Source of the DNA: Trochalopteron elliotii
Taxonomy: Eukaryota > Chordata > Aves > Passeriformes > Leiothrichidae
Assembly (NCBI GenBank): GCA_024734555.1
Contig: JANPWX010000107.1
Location: 1,465,715 to 1,529,714, forward strand
Length of the DNA: 64,000 nt
Direction: 5' to 3'
This document shows, piece by piece, positions 35,564 to 46,778 of the stretch. The first letter of the stretch is position 1; each line of letters begins with the position of its first letter. Under the pieces are notes generated by a model. The model did not search any database and was not told where the DNA came from. It saw only the letters and a list, made by a program, of their open reading frames with translations. The position numbers and the translations under genes are program-made.

Positions 35564-38500
35564 GTAAGTATTTTTAGGAGTATCCAGCTACATGGTACCT
35601 GGTGTTGGAGTGGCTTGATGAGATAAACTTGCCTCAGAAGCCTGCAAGCATTCAAAGGGATTAAACTAAGATTTAATACTGTCCATACACCTCCATCTAA
35701 AGGGGCCCAATTTATTGTGTGTTCAGTGTTGGCTGAACAAAGTCAGGAGATTCAGAGATGACCATTTAAAGCAATTCTGGCCTTAAACATCTCTCCTCTC
35801 TGACCTCTCCACATCTCATCTCTTGCCTCGATGGCATGATCACCAACCAAACCTGGCCTGGGCCAAGCAGATGCAAACTGCTTTACTGGAATTTACAAGA
35901 CTCATTTCAATCTGTCAAGTTGCTTCTATCAGTAAATACAAACCACAAGAAAAAGCCAATATTAATACTTTTACAATTTCTTCAAATAACTACACTGAGA
36001 ACTGAGGGGGTTTCCCTGTGACACTGCTGGGCTTTCTGTGTCCCAGAGAGATGATTTCAGCACTTTCCTCAACACTGGCTAAACCCTGGACTTCTGTAAT
36101 GACACGTAAAAGAATCTTCTGCAATGGCCTTTCTTATGGTTCTTCTCTCTTCCCTCCTGTCTTTCCTGGTTTGTTTGATTTTTTTTTTCCCATTTATTTG
36201 TTTTTTAAATTGTAATTTCTATTGCTTTTCTCTTTTTGTTTAAGAACAGCTTTACTGGGCTTGCTAAAAGCTGCTGTAAATCACATTTTAGAAAAGGCAA
36301 TGTTAAACAGCTCAAAAATCAAAACTGTCCTGGAATAAGACCACAGTCTGCCTGTGTGTCCATGTAGCATTAAGCTGCAGGTACAAGTCAGCACCAAAGA
36401 GAGAAATAGCTCCCCTAACTTAATTGTCTTTCTTTGTAAGTTTTTCTGTCCTCAAGGCAGAAGGGACTAAGCCTCAGACAGCACCAAAAGTAGCTCCAAC
36501 ACAACCCTTCTATCTCTGGAAAAAGCAGATTATCACTATTATTTCCCCTTCACAAAAAAAACCCCTTAGTCTCCACCACAAGAAGGAAAGGGGTGAGAGG
36601 CTGTTTAAATAAAGTTACTGAAAAACTGACTGTTGTCCATTTTATACCATTTTCTAGTATGATAAAAAGATATATAGCCAGTTATTGGGTTTTTTTCATG
36701 TTCAAAATGTTTGGCTTTATTCTACATTTTATTACCTGCTGGCAGCACCAAATTAGGTTTAATGTTTTTGTTCCTGGCCCATTTTTCCCAGCAAGCATAA
36801 GAAAGCAACCTCTAAATCCAATTAAGTGAGCTTATACTGAAGCAAACCTAATTCAAGAGTTCCTACTCACTTTAAAACTCTCATTTTAGAGAATTTCTCA
36901 TTTCCAGGAATTTTTTCCTTGCTCCAGCAGCCAGTATAACACAATATTATCAACATACCACCAAGCTTAGTTTGTTTTGGTGCCTACATTTGGAAAGAGG
37001 AAGAGAATGCAATGGAGCTGTGGGGTAGGATGCTCCCAAAATACAGTCAGCCTCAGCTGTGTGCCAAATCCAAAAATTAGGAAGCCCTGTGACTTTGCTG
37101 CTCCAAAGAGAACAAACAAACAAAGAGAATTCAGCCCTCACTGGTGAGACCACTACAAAAAGTGCTACAATATGACACTCCAGACCCCAGGGGATTTTGT
37201 GATGTAGTCTAGAGACATCTCACTATGTGAGATTGCAGTCACTATATAGATAAAATAGGAAAAGAAAAAAAGAGAAGGCATGGGAGGAAAGCAGAATCCA
37301 GATGGAGAAAGGGAGAACAGTCTGGTTTGGTTTTGTTTTGAAAGGGTTTTATTTTATTTTCTTTCCCCTGAGCTGAAACTGGTTGCATTTGGCTTGCAGC
37401 CCTGTCTGTATGGTGCAGATACACTAACGATTAATGATGTGCCAGGTGGTTCAGAGAAATTCAATTCAGACCCACAGATCTGTGTCAGTCCCCAAGAAAC
37501 AAGAACATTTTTTAAAACTGACCCACCAATTACCCATGAAAAGATTCAGGTAGTAGAGCCCACTTGACCTTATTCTCAGTGGCAGCAGCAGGTCTGATTC
37601 CAAGGAGTTCCTTTTACTTCTTTAGTTTTCCTGCCTCAGAACTTGAAAGGCCACACTCAGCTTCTGCTCCTTGGTAGCTTCCTAAATTTTCCAGATGATA
37701 TTTTGTACAATGATGTGTCATTTCACGTTGTATCAATCACATTATAGTATGTCACTTAATATAGCATGAGGCAATATGATTGACACAATCTGAGATGACT
37801 TGTCACAACACAGCATGTCAGCTGGGACTTTTATATGTTTTGAATTTTATGTACACACACACCCCGAGCCTTCAAGGGGGGAGTGTGGAGAGAGAGGACA
37901 CCCTCCCTTCTTTAAAAGTTTTCATAACACTTTCCATGGTGGTGACTGACAAGCATCTGTTAAAATAGACTGAAATTTCTCCTGTTAGCTCTCTAGGCTA
38001 CCTCTAATAATAAACTACCACAGCTTGAGTTTATTCCAACCTCTATTTATAATGGACATCTTTACTCCTGACATGCATCATGCCCTGTTCCGAAGAACAA
38101 CTTTATTGTTAGGGAGTGGCATGACACAAAAAAATCTCATTACAATTAACCACTTGTCCCTTGGTGGCATCTGAAGCCAATCCAGCTCCCAGACAATTCA
38201 TTTGGAATAACCTCACAAAGAGATCCCTGAGCAGCAGTAATTGGCTAATTCTCCTCTACTTATGGTTATGCTCATTATATTACAGGCAACTTTAAATCAG
38301 GCTGTCATCAGCAGTTCTTGCTGCCACCCAGGCAATTCAGGACGATGAGTTACCACACCCAGGACCACTTGTAGCCCATCTGCAAATGGAAAAGCTGCAC
38401 CCTGGAGCACTGGGAAGGTGGGAAATCCTGAGCCATGTTCCCCCCAGGGGTTTGGGAACACAAACACAACTCCAATGGAAGCTGTAGAAATTACAGGATT

Positions 38501-39732
38501 TTAATTCCAGGTGAACAGCTTCTTAATGAAATTTTAAGGGAAATAGGTTTGCCATAAGATCTTCAAGCAGTATGGTCTGGCATAGGAGCCCTGGCTGGGT
38601 ACTGAGATTTTGGTCATGATATTATATTTTCTGTCTTCTTAGAGCTTGGTTGTACAGCAAGGCACAGACACCCACCAGCTAATCAGCACCACAAGCAAAG
38701 AGAATTCAGACATGCTTGTGTCTACCAGCAGGTTTCATGCTGTTCTGGCCCATGCCTTTATTCTCCATTTAGCAAACAGAGCTTGCACTTCTCAGGAGTG
38801 TTTTGGAGCTAGGACTCACAAACAGCTGAAAGATGCCCTGTGATTACTGAAAAGTAGAGTACAGAGGAATTTCATGAGTGTGTTAAAGTAAACTGGCTTT
38901 TTCTTGGACTGCTGCCACTTTTTGCATCTGGGGAAATAACTTAAAGTGGCAACTGCACAGCCAGATGTTGCAAATCTATCATTTTAAGGGGGGAGGAGGG
39001 CAGGGGAGAGAGTAGGCTTTGGGGGAATTATGCACAGTGTGGTGATACATAGAGATATTGGAACACACTCTAAATATGTCAACTCAGGTACCAGGAATGG
39101 CACATTCCCTCCAAGACAGCTCTTTCATCAGTCAAAAGTCATAGCAAAAGCTTTGTGATTGACTTAGCATCTCCAGCACAGAGATGAGACAATTCTGCCA
39201 TGGCATATGGTGTATCCTGACCTGATGAGCAGCTGCAGGGAAGTCAGAAGTGCAGGTATCTGCAGATATGCCATCTCAGATTATATCTGAGCAGTGGTGC
39301 CTGGCCAGAAATTCAATAGCACATATTTGTTCTGAGGAAAATATTAATTACAATAGATTCAGATTAAATCTGTCCATTCCCCCCCTACCCAAAAGAATCT
39401 TCAAAGACCAAATGCTTCTGTTTTCCCCAATATGTTCTCCAGAGTTTTCTGCAACATGGCAGTTCAGCTCATATTGCCCATATGGAGAGGCAGGTTTTTT
39501 TTTTAAATTCAACATGCAAAGCATTCAAAATCAGTCAGTAATTGTGAATAAAGAAATGCACTGTTCTGTCATCAGTATTTCTGTCAAGTAGCACAATTCT
39601 TCCTGCTTCTTAACCTGCACTTACAGATTGCGCAGAAGTTCAGTGGCACAGAAAGAGCAAGAAGACTCATACAGAGGACACTGAATAGGCATCATGTTTA
39701 ATCTGCAGTACTCCTAATCTGGGAAATCAGAG
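35564..39732. other. Non-coding sequence, nothing identified
   Basis: About 4 kb with no gene or family-level repeat recognised. A short (AC)n run lies near 37853-37862. The bases CAGAG at 39728-39732 are the left target-site copy of the LTR that follows. Confidence 0.5.
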
Positions 39733-40209
39733 TGTGGTAACTTGACACACTTTGATTTTTTAGTGGGGGTGGGAGAAGCCACAGAGGTGGCTTCTGAGAA
39801 AAAAAAAAAAAAATGCTAGAAGCTTCTACAATGTCTAGCAGAGCCAATCAGGCTCTGATGATGGAGATATTGCTGGCCCAATTAGAGAAGTTAGTAATGC
39901 TTCTGTGATGACCTATTTAAGAAGGAAAAAAACACATTTCAGACCCTCTTTTTCCAAGGGGTGGGGAGGCACTGTGGACAGGGACATCCTGCACAGCAGC
40001 AGCAGGACCAACAAGAGGCTTGGTGAGCATCTCCCCAGTAAGAAGCCCAAACAAAACCAACTTTTCAGTGGTGCAAAACTCTGTAAGAACTTTCCAGCTG
40101 ACAGAACTTGAAAGCAAAAGAATCTACAGAAAACAGTTTTTTCTCCCCAGTCAGAGAAAAGGTGAGAGCATGTGAGGAGAGCAACATGGTGACACTAATG
40201 TGTAGAGAG

Positions 40210-40690
40210 TGGTTTCCCTGGGGAAGAAGAAAACCTCAGCTTAATTCCCTGGGAAATCCCTTTCTAAGTATGGTAAAGCAAGAGGCTTACTCCCATGTTC
40301 CCTCAGTTCAAGTATGCAAATTATTGCTAGAAGGTCCCTAGTTCCTTTTTGTCACCATAGGTTGATTTTTGGCACATAAATTTTAATGTTCCTAATCGTT
40401 CTCCCTTATTGGGCCCTTCCCTCAGACCCTGCCTTAACTCCTCCCCAGACTGGAATGTATAACTACCCCTGTCTGACCCTGACCCTTGCTTTTTGCCACT
40501 TTGCTTTTTGCCCCTTGTTTTTGTTGCCTTTTTCCAGTTTGTTCCTTGTACAGTTTGTTGTTTTTTATTCCTTCTTGTTTGCTATTTTGTGCAATATTGA
40601 AGTTCTGTTTCTGGACAATTGGACCAAGGATCAAGGCTGCCTCTCTCTATAAAGTCACCAAGAGCTGAGTCTTGGAACTTTCACTAAGAT
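40210..40690 (+). mobile_element. Possible second LTR nested inside the older LTR
   Basis: The flanking older-LTR words run to about 40200 (GAGAGCATGTGAGGAG) and resume at about 40695 (GAAGTGGGAAGAGGTGCTCC). The block between has its own LTR-like features: GGAATGTATAACTACCCC, T/C-rich U3-like sequence, GTGCAATATTGAAG in the place of a poly(A) signal, TTTCTGGACAATTGGACCAAGG and GAGTCTTGGAACTTTCACTAAGATCA. Exact borders and a target duplication were not found. It could instead be native to the older LTR. Confidence 0.38.
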
Positions 40691-40740
40691 CAGATTAAAG
40701 GATGAAGTGGGAAGAGGTGCTCCAAATGTCAGGGCTGAAA

Positions 40741-40802
40741 TTCTTCTACAAGTTGTAGAGGCCTAAATTTAGGCCTTGTAGAAAAATTCTTCTACAAGTT
40801 GT
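40741..40802. repeat. 18-bp palindrome flanked by a direct repeat
   Basis: AGGCCTAAATTTAGGCCT at 40759-40776 is its own reverse complement. TTCTTCTACAAGTTGT occurs on both sides (40741-40756 and 40787-40802), and TTCTACAAG pairs with CTTGTAGAA at 40774-40782. The structure lies inside the 3' half of the old LTR and looks like a local template-switch duplication. Confidence 0.9.
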
Positions 40803-41524
40803 GAGAACTACATTACAACAAGCTGTTTCCCTGTAATTCATGAAGTGTATGGGGGGATGCAGAGATCCACTTGCAGCCCTTGAGAAAAGGTGCTCCTGCT
40901 GGAGTGAGTGGAGCTGAAAAGCTGTAGTCTAGTGGAAGACCCAAACAGAAAAAGAAAAAGAGAAAGAGGACCCTTGCTTCCAAACTCAAACAACTCATTC
41001 TTAAAAAACTACACCCCATGAACTAATAACCCATGCAAAACAATTGTGGGAAGGCTGTCTGCCTGTAGGAGGGACTCACAATGCAGCAGGTTGGGCAGGA
41101 CTGCCACTCATGAAAATTAAAACCATACTGGAAAAGTTTGCAGAGAACTGTCTCCCATGGGAAGGACATCATGGAACAGCAGAAAAAAGAAACTTCTTTC
41201 CCCTAAGCTAACTGAAGAAAGATTTTTAGAAGTAGCAAACTGACTAAAGACCCCATGTTTTGTCTCTCTGACCTGTCAGTGGGAAAGAAGGAGAAAAAGG
41301 TGTTCTAAAGGTTTTAGTTCTCATTACCCACTTTTAATTCTGTTAATTATAAATTTTCTTTATACTGTTTAAATTTGAGCCTGTTTTGCCCTTTCCAATA
41401 CTTATCTCAACTCACAAGCCCTTTAGCTTTTCTTTCCCCCTCCTCTGCTCAACTACAGCAGAGGAGAATGAGTGAATGTTTTTTTCATTGCTGCCTGGCT
41501 TTTAACCAATGTCAAACCATGACA

Positions 41525-43589
41525 CAGAGACCTCAAAAGCATAGACTGTAAAACAGAAGAAGAGACCCTCATCCTTGGTTCTGTTATTGCCACAATTCTC
41601 AGAATGACCAGCTTATCATATTTAGTATATCATAAATGGCAACAAAAAAAAAAAAAGAAAAAAAACCAAACAAATGAAACACATAGACCAGTAGGACTTT
41701 TTTTTTTTTCCTTGCTGAAGAATAATCAAAAGTTCAAAGGCAGAGAGATCAGGTCTGAGAATTTCCCCAAATTTACCCTAAAATAAACACTGCCCCTCAT
41801 CATCACCCTTTCAGGTGAGGCCCATCCCACACTGCCTGGTCCTTGGCTCAGAAAAGCAAGAGCTGTTTTCCTTTTTTCCCCAAGAGTAAACCATCTGAGC
41901 TAGGAAAAGATTTAGCACACAAGTCAGTTGCAGTGCAGACACTTGACTATGAGATGGATGTTGCATCTGCAAGGAAATGGTTTTCCTCTTTCTTTTTGCA
42001 GAGCCAAAGCTCTCAGTTTTACACAATCCCTTGGGTGTTGCTTATTGCTGGGGACTACTTCGTGTTTTAGGGAGAGAAAACTTATTTTCAATAGTTTGTC
42101 TGGATTGCAAAAACACAAGAGGGAAGGAAATAAAGAAAAAGCAGCTGTAGATTGAGAATTGTACTCCAAGGGCACTTGAAGAGCTGTACACAGGACACGA
42201 CACAAAACAACTAGAGCCTCCACCCCTCCAAGCTGTGGCAGGTATAAACCCACTCTCCCTTATGCTGTAAACCCACAAGATATTCTCTAGTCCACAAAAT
42301 TGCATTTTTAAAGGCTGTATCAGTTGCCTGAGACAATGCAGCATAAGGTGTGGGTTAGTGGAGAGGGACAGCAGAGAGCAGAGACAAGCCAGCAGGTTTT
42401 TGGGAACCTGAAAGAGCTGTATCTCTAAACCCACAACCATTCCGTTTGCTTAGGTGCACATTGCACATTGCATTTCTTTTTGTGGTTGAAGCAGTGCCCT
42501 GGCATTCAGTGATCTTTTGCAGCAGCACTTGTCTGAGATAACTTGTTTCCACATGGCTGTTACAGAGCTGGCCAGAGAATCCAGCAGGTTAAAAATAACC
42601 ACGCAAATAAAACCCAAAACAGTATTTGGGTTAAATGTAATCCAGACTGCTGTCACTGCCAGGAAAATACTGCGTGGAGTCACTCACAGGGGCAGCACCT
42701 GAGCCAAATTTCCTCTGGAGCTCCCAGTCAGTATGATCTGAAGGTCTTATCATGAACTAACTTCCCCTCATATCATGTAAATTGAGAAGGCTTAATTCCC
42801 ACAGAGTACATCTACAAAAAGTTCATAATTGCTGCACATAACCTGCATATAAATTTAGGCCAATACAATGACACACATAATAGAACCCAACCTCAGCGTT
42901 TCTTCTGGGTTTCTTTTCCCTTTTTTGTTTTTTTCATCTCATTAGTGCCATTATTTTCACTTATTTCAATAGGGAACACAGCTGGAGCTGGGCTTTTCAA
43001 ATACATCACCTAGCTGATGCACAACTAGCACTGAGCACAAAGCCCACTGTTTCCAAATTTCTGCATAAGCCCCCAAAATCACTTATGGAGTGCATTAACC
43101 TAGTGCAGAAATAATTTGGCTTGGTAGGTTTATCCAAGTCTTCTCCTAAACAGTTTCAGCTCACTGGGCTGAATGGCCAGTTATTTATTAAGGGACATTG
43201 ACATTCCTGATTTGAAAAACCCTAGAGCAAAAAAGCCTGTGGCAGAGCCAAGTCCAGATTCCACACGATGATCATGTGAAATTTGATTTAAACTCAGTGG
43301 AAATGCCTTCCTTCATCCACAAGGATTTTGCAGCCTTTGAGTTCCTACTTTGCATTTCTCAACAGAACAAAGCCAAGTTCTCCAAGCAAACCTTTGGTCA
43401 ACATAGTAAAGTTTCACACCAGTTTCTCATCAAAATGTCACACAGATCTTCTAATTTGATTCTTCATGCTTATCTGAAACTGATCTAATGAGCATCAAAA
43501 GTGGATCGAAGAGCATCAATAGAGTATTTAGAAAAGCAGGAATAACTCTTCGGTAAGCATTGATTCATTTTTAGTTGTTAATAGCCTCT
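41525..43589. other. Non-coding sequence, nothing identified
   Basis: No gene or repeat family is recognised. A-rich and T-rich runs lie at 41643-41670 and 41699-41711. Long overlapping frames on both strands at 41811-42755 reflect a stop-poor, somewhat GC-richer stretch. None shows a motif. Confidence 0.5.
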
Positions 43590-43900
43590 TTGCAAGGGCT
43601 TGCAGGTTTGATTGCCAGCATCCCACTAGGTTTTAGCTGAACTTAAGTGTGGCTCATTATTATACCCTTAAGTGAAGGTAATATCATCACAATCTCTGCA
43701 ATGACCTCAGTAAAATTACAAATCATGATCTGACTTTCCATGAATATTTCTACTTCTCTGTATTAAAATGCTGACATCACTTCAAGGCCCTCTGTACAGT
43801 TTAATTACATCTTCAGTCTGGCACAGATAATGAGTAAACATATTTTTATTGATGAGCTAGAATTAACACCACTATTTCATTTATATAATTTGATGGAGTA
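43590..43900. promoter_or_regulatory. Candidate conserved non-coding element
   Basis: This is complex AT-rich sequence with many transcription-factor-like cores: GATTGCCAGC, CTTAAGTGTGGCTCATTATTA, TACCCTTAAGTG, AATCATGATCTGAC, TTTAATTAC, AGATAATGAGTAAACA and TTTATTGATGAGCTAGAATTAAC. There is no simple-repeat content. The texture resembles a developmental enhancer, but conservation cannot be assessed here. Confidence 0.25.
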
Positions 43901-44770
43901 AGGGAACAGTAAATTCTTCCCCTGTAAGTATGATAAGAGATTGCTCTTGATGTTGCTCTGAAGGAAGAAAAAGGCTGCAGGAGCAGAGCCTGCATCACAG
44001 GCAGCTTGCTGCTGTGGAAAACTGACTAGAATTAAAACAGTTAAGACATTCAAGAGGGGAACTGCCTAGAACAATTCTTAGCAAAATATTTCTTTTCATC
44101 AAAATATGCTGATTGAATGTGGGAACATTTCACAGTGATATCCATTTCAGCAAAGTTTTCAAAATTAAGATATCTGAGGCCTGGGCTGAACTGTTCTGTC
44201 ACTGGGAAATAAAAAAAAATCATAGACCTGACTTTTTCAACAAAATTCCCTCCTGTGAAATGCTCAGGTGCCATTGCTTCTGTCCTAATGAAGAAGAAAA
44301 GCATATATTTTAAAGCATCAAAAGTTGTTGCAAGCACTGATATTCTCTGGCCGGCCACACACTGAAAGGCTGTTGCTGACTTTACCTTGCTCCAGATATT
44401 ACAGAACTTGTGGAGTGTAAATCAAGACCACAAAATTATGTGAAGTCTGGATCTATAACATAAATTTCTGCAAGACCTTTAAGATCAGATTTGCACACAA
44501 GGGGAGTGGGATGGATGCAACATTTTCTCATATAAAATTTAAAATATTGTTACTCGTTTCCTTTCCAACAACAGCCCATCACAAGCCAATCAAACAGGTG
44601 TGGTATAAAGAGCTTAACAGTGAAGCAGCCACAGAAGGTGACCACTGATGCAAGAAGACCAGCTGTGGGGAGGTAAATACGTAAAAATCCCCAAAATGAG
44701 AAATCCAGCAAGTATTGCATCTTTTAGTTCACTTTCTACCAGTACTTTATGCACTTTTTTTGAAGCGTAC

Positions 44771-44918
44771 AAGAGCTGACATAAGGGACCTTGAAGGTTT
44801 TACATCAGAGGAAATGTTTACACCATTTAAAAAATGGTATCTCCCCCCTTTAAGACTTGCAGTGAAATTTCTCTTAACAAGGTCCTCAAAGGAGCTACTG
44901 AGAGGAGATCTGCACCCA
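44771..44918 (-). repeat. Rearranged module, half Y, inverted copy
   Basis: This segment (AAGAGCTGACATAAGGGACC ... TCTGCACCCA) is the reverse complement of 46627-46778 at roughly 85% identity by eye. It includes an exact GAAGGTTTTACATCAGAGGA block. Its partner half lies 178 bp downstream in the opposite relative orientation. The short frame at 44715-44981 covers it and is not a gene. Confidence 0.88.
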
Positions 44919-45096
44919 CTCCTTGCCTCCTCTCAGTGTCTCACTGCTTTAATTTCTTATCATGCCCTTCTTGGCCTCTAACACCTCAGCAAGGAGCTCA
45001 TCATTCCCCTGGCACTTTCCACTGACCTTTCCCACATCACTCCAGCTGTCTCTGGAGCTCAGCTCTCAGGCTTCACTGCTCCAGGTTCCCCTAAGC

Positions 45097-45194
45097 TGCA
45101 ACGTGAGCAGTCATAGAGATCATGATCTCATCTGCCATGTTTCACTGCAAAACAACAAGCATTAACACTGGAGCTTTTATCCATTATGTTTTTG
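45097..45194 (+). repeat. Rearranged module, half X, direct copy
   Basis: It matches 46532-46627 in the same orientation with about five substitutions and one 2-bp indel over some 97 bp (about 95%). It contains CATGATCTCATCTGCCATG and ACACTGGAGC-TTTTATCC. A 14-bp palindrome, GAGATCATGATCTC, starts at 45116 and exists only in this copy because of the 2-bp difference. Confidence 0.92.
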
Positions 45195-46531
45195 AAAAAT
45201 CATGAGCCACAACTGTGGGGCACTCAGCAGCAAAACCAGAAAATAACAGAGATGATGATGTACATAGGCAGAGAACAGAGTCTCCAGATCCTGCTGCAGA
45301 AAAATATCCAAGGGAATTTCAAAATATTAATGGAAGTTGTTTGCCTCATATTGCATTCAGTAAACCTGGGTTTTTTTCATTTTTTCAGGCTGCTGGAGGC
45401 ATGTTCCAGAGGCACACACTCTGCATCCCTGGCAAACTGCAGGGAGAATAATCACAGGAACACAAGAGATCATAACTCCCATGATAGGGCACCAAGTGGG
45501 GGTGGGAGGAGAAGCAATTTTCTTAGTTAACCTTGTCCCAGGCCTTTAAGGGCTTAATAAGATTATAACCAACACCTTGAATTATATTCTGAAATAAACA
45601 GGTAGCCAGCACAGAGCACAAAGCTCAAGATTTATGGGCTAATAGTGGATGCCCTTCAAGAGAAAGGTTGCTGCAGGCTGTACTCACAGAAGTCCTTTGC
45701 AGGAGCAGCCCCAAGCAATCAGTGCTAACCCTGAGGTGATGGAGGTGTGGAACAAATGCATCACTGGAAAGTCATCTCTGCTTCCAGAACAACCATAAAT
45801 GAAAGAAATAGTGCCATGAGGATTGAAACTAATGAAGTCTGGTTTCTTTTTTTTTAATTTGGTTCTTGTGGTTGATTGACTCCTGTGTCTAAGATAGCAC
45901 GAGAGTCTGAAGGTTTTTCTGGCAGCAGAGTATGATGAGATTCCTTCCTGAGTGGATTCTCTGGTGTTAAATAACTTGTGAACACACACTGAAACCATGC
46001 CACTGAAACCATGCATCCAATAAATGCTCTATTGGTGTGACTCTTCAGTGTGACTACCCAGATCCTTATTTTCCCCAACACTGGGGAAACTCAGTTACTT
46101 TTGAATTTAAAACTCTTATTTCACACAGGATTAAGAATGGACTACACTAAAACTGTTACATGAAATAAGGGGGAGGCACATGCACAGATACACCCAGAAT
46201 GCAGATAACACTGATTTTCCTCCAAAGCTAAAATGACAGCTGGCTGTATGGAGCAGTTTTATTCTCATTGAGGGGATTCAGTGGTGATGTTTTCTGAAGA
46301 GAGAAACAAGTCCATCTTATGACCTCTAGCAAGTGATCAAGGGACATCACAGTCCCCCAGGACAGTTTGTGGAAATATCATGAGTTAAAGGCAGTGCATT
46401 AAAGTTTGTTTTGCTAATGAAGCCAGGGAGGTTGGTTGTCCATACAGAACTGAAGGACCTGTCTCAGGGTAGTCTTTACAGACCCAGCAAGCAGATGCTG
46501 AAATTTCATATTCAAATTCAATTTCTCTAGT
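45195..46531. other. Non-coding sequence between repeat copies
   Basis: No gene is recognised. The acceptor-like GGGTTTTTTTCATTTTTTCAG near 45388 has no good donor nearby. The 114-codon frame at 45186-45530 begins inside half X and has no motif. Confidence 0.45.
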
Positions 46532-46778
46532 TGTAACATGAGCAGTCATGGAGCATGATCTCATCTGCCATGTTTCATTGCAAAACAACAAGTATTAACA
46601 CTGGAGCTTTTATCCATTATGTTTTTGTGGGTGCAGAGCCTCCCTCAGCAGCTTCCTGGAGGATCTTGTTTAGAGAAATGTCATTGCAAGTCTTCAAGGG
46701 AGGAAATACCTTTTTTTTTTTAATGGTGCAGACATTTCCTCTGATGTAAAACCTTCAGGGTCCTTTATATCAGCTCTT
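46532..46778 (+). repeat. Intact module X+Y, about 247 bp
   Basis: Half X (46532-46627) and half Y (46627-46778) are contiguous here, joined at GTTTTTGTGGGTGCA. In the other copy the two halves are separated by 178 bp and Y is flipped. The module is bounded on the right by AAAACCTTCAGGGTCC-TTTATATCAGCTCTT. I do not recognise a transposon family, and no terminal inverted repeats or target duplications are evident. Confidence 0.85.

Larger units (their letters stand above)
39733..41524 (+). mobile_element. Long solitary avian ERV LTR with TSD, apparently interrupted
   Basis: It starts TGTGGTAACTTGACAC and ends AACCATGACA, and is flanked by an exact 5-bp duplication, CAGAG (39728-39732 and 41525-41529), the length expected for ERVL-class integration. 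The U3-like part contains a 9-bp-arm hairpin (39774-39795) and a TATTTAAG box (39914-39921). The 3' part contains GCAGAGATCCACTTGCAGCCC, ACTGTCTCCCATGGGAAGGAC, GAGCCTGTTTTGCCC and CTTATCTCAACTCACAAGCCC, words I recall from a large, old bird LTR family. At 1.79 kb it is longer than I expect, because about 0.5 kb near 40210-40690 looks foreign. No coding interior is present, so it is a solo LTR. Confidence 0.78.

Noticed and set aside
42042..42440. 132-codon minus-strand frame overlapping several other frames
   Set aside because: Open frames occur on both strands over the same bases, a sign of stop-poor composition rather than coding.
44584..44612. CCAAT and TATAAAG pair as a promoter
   Set aside because: The spacing of about 17 bp is too short for a normal CCAAT-TATA arrangement, and no transcript-like sequence follows.
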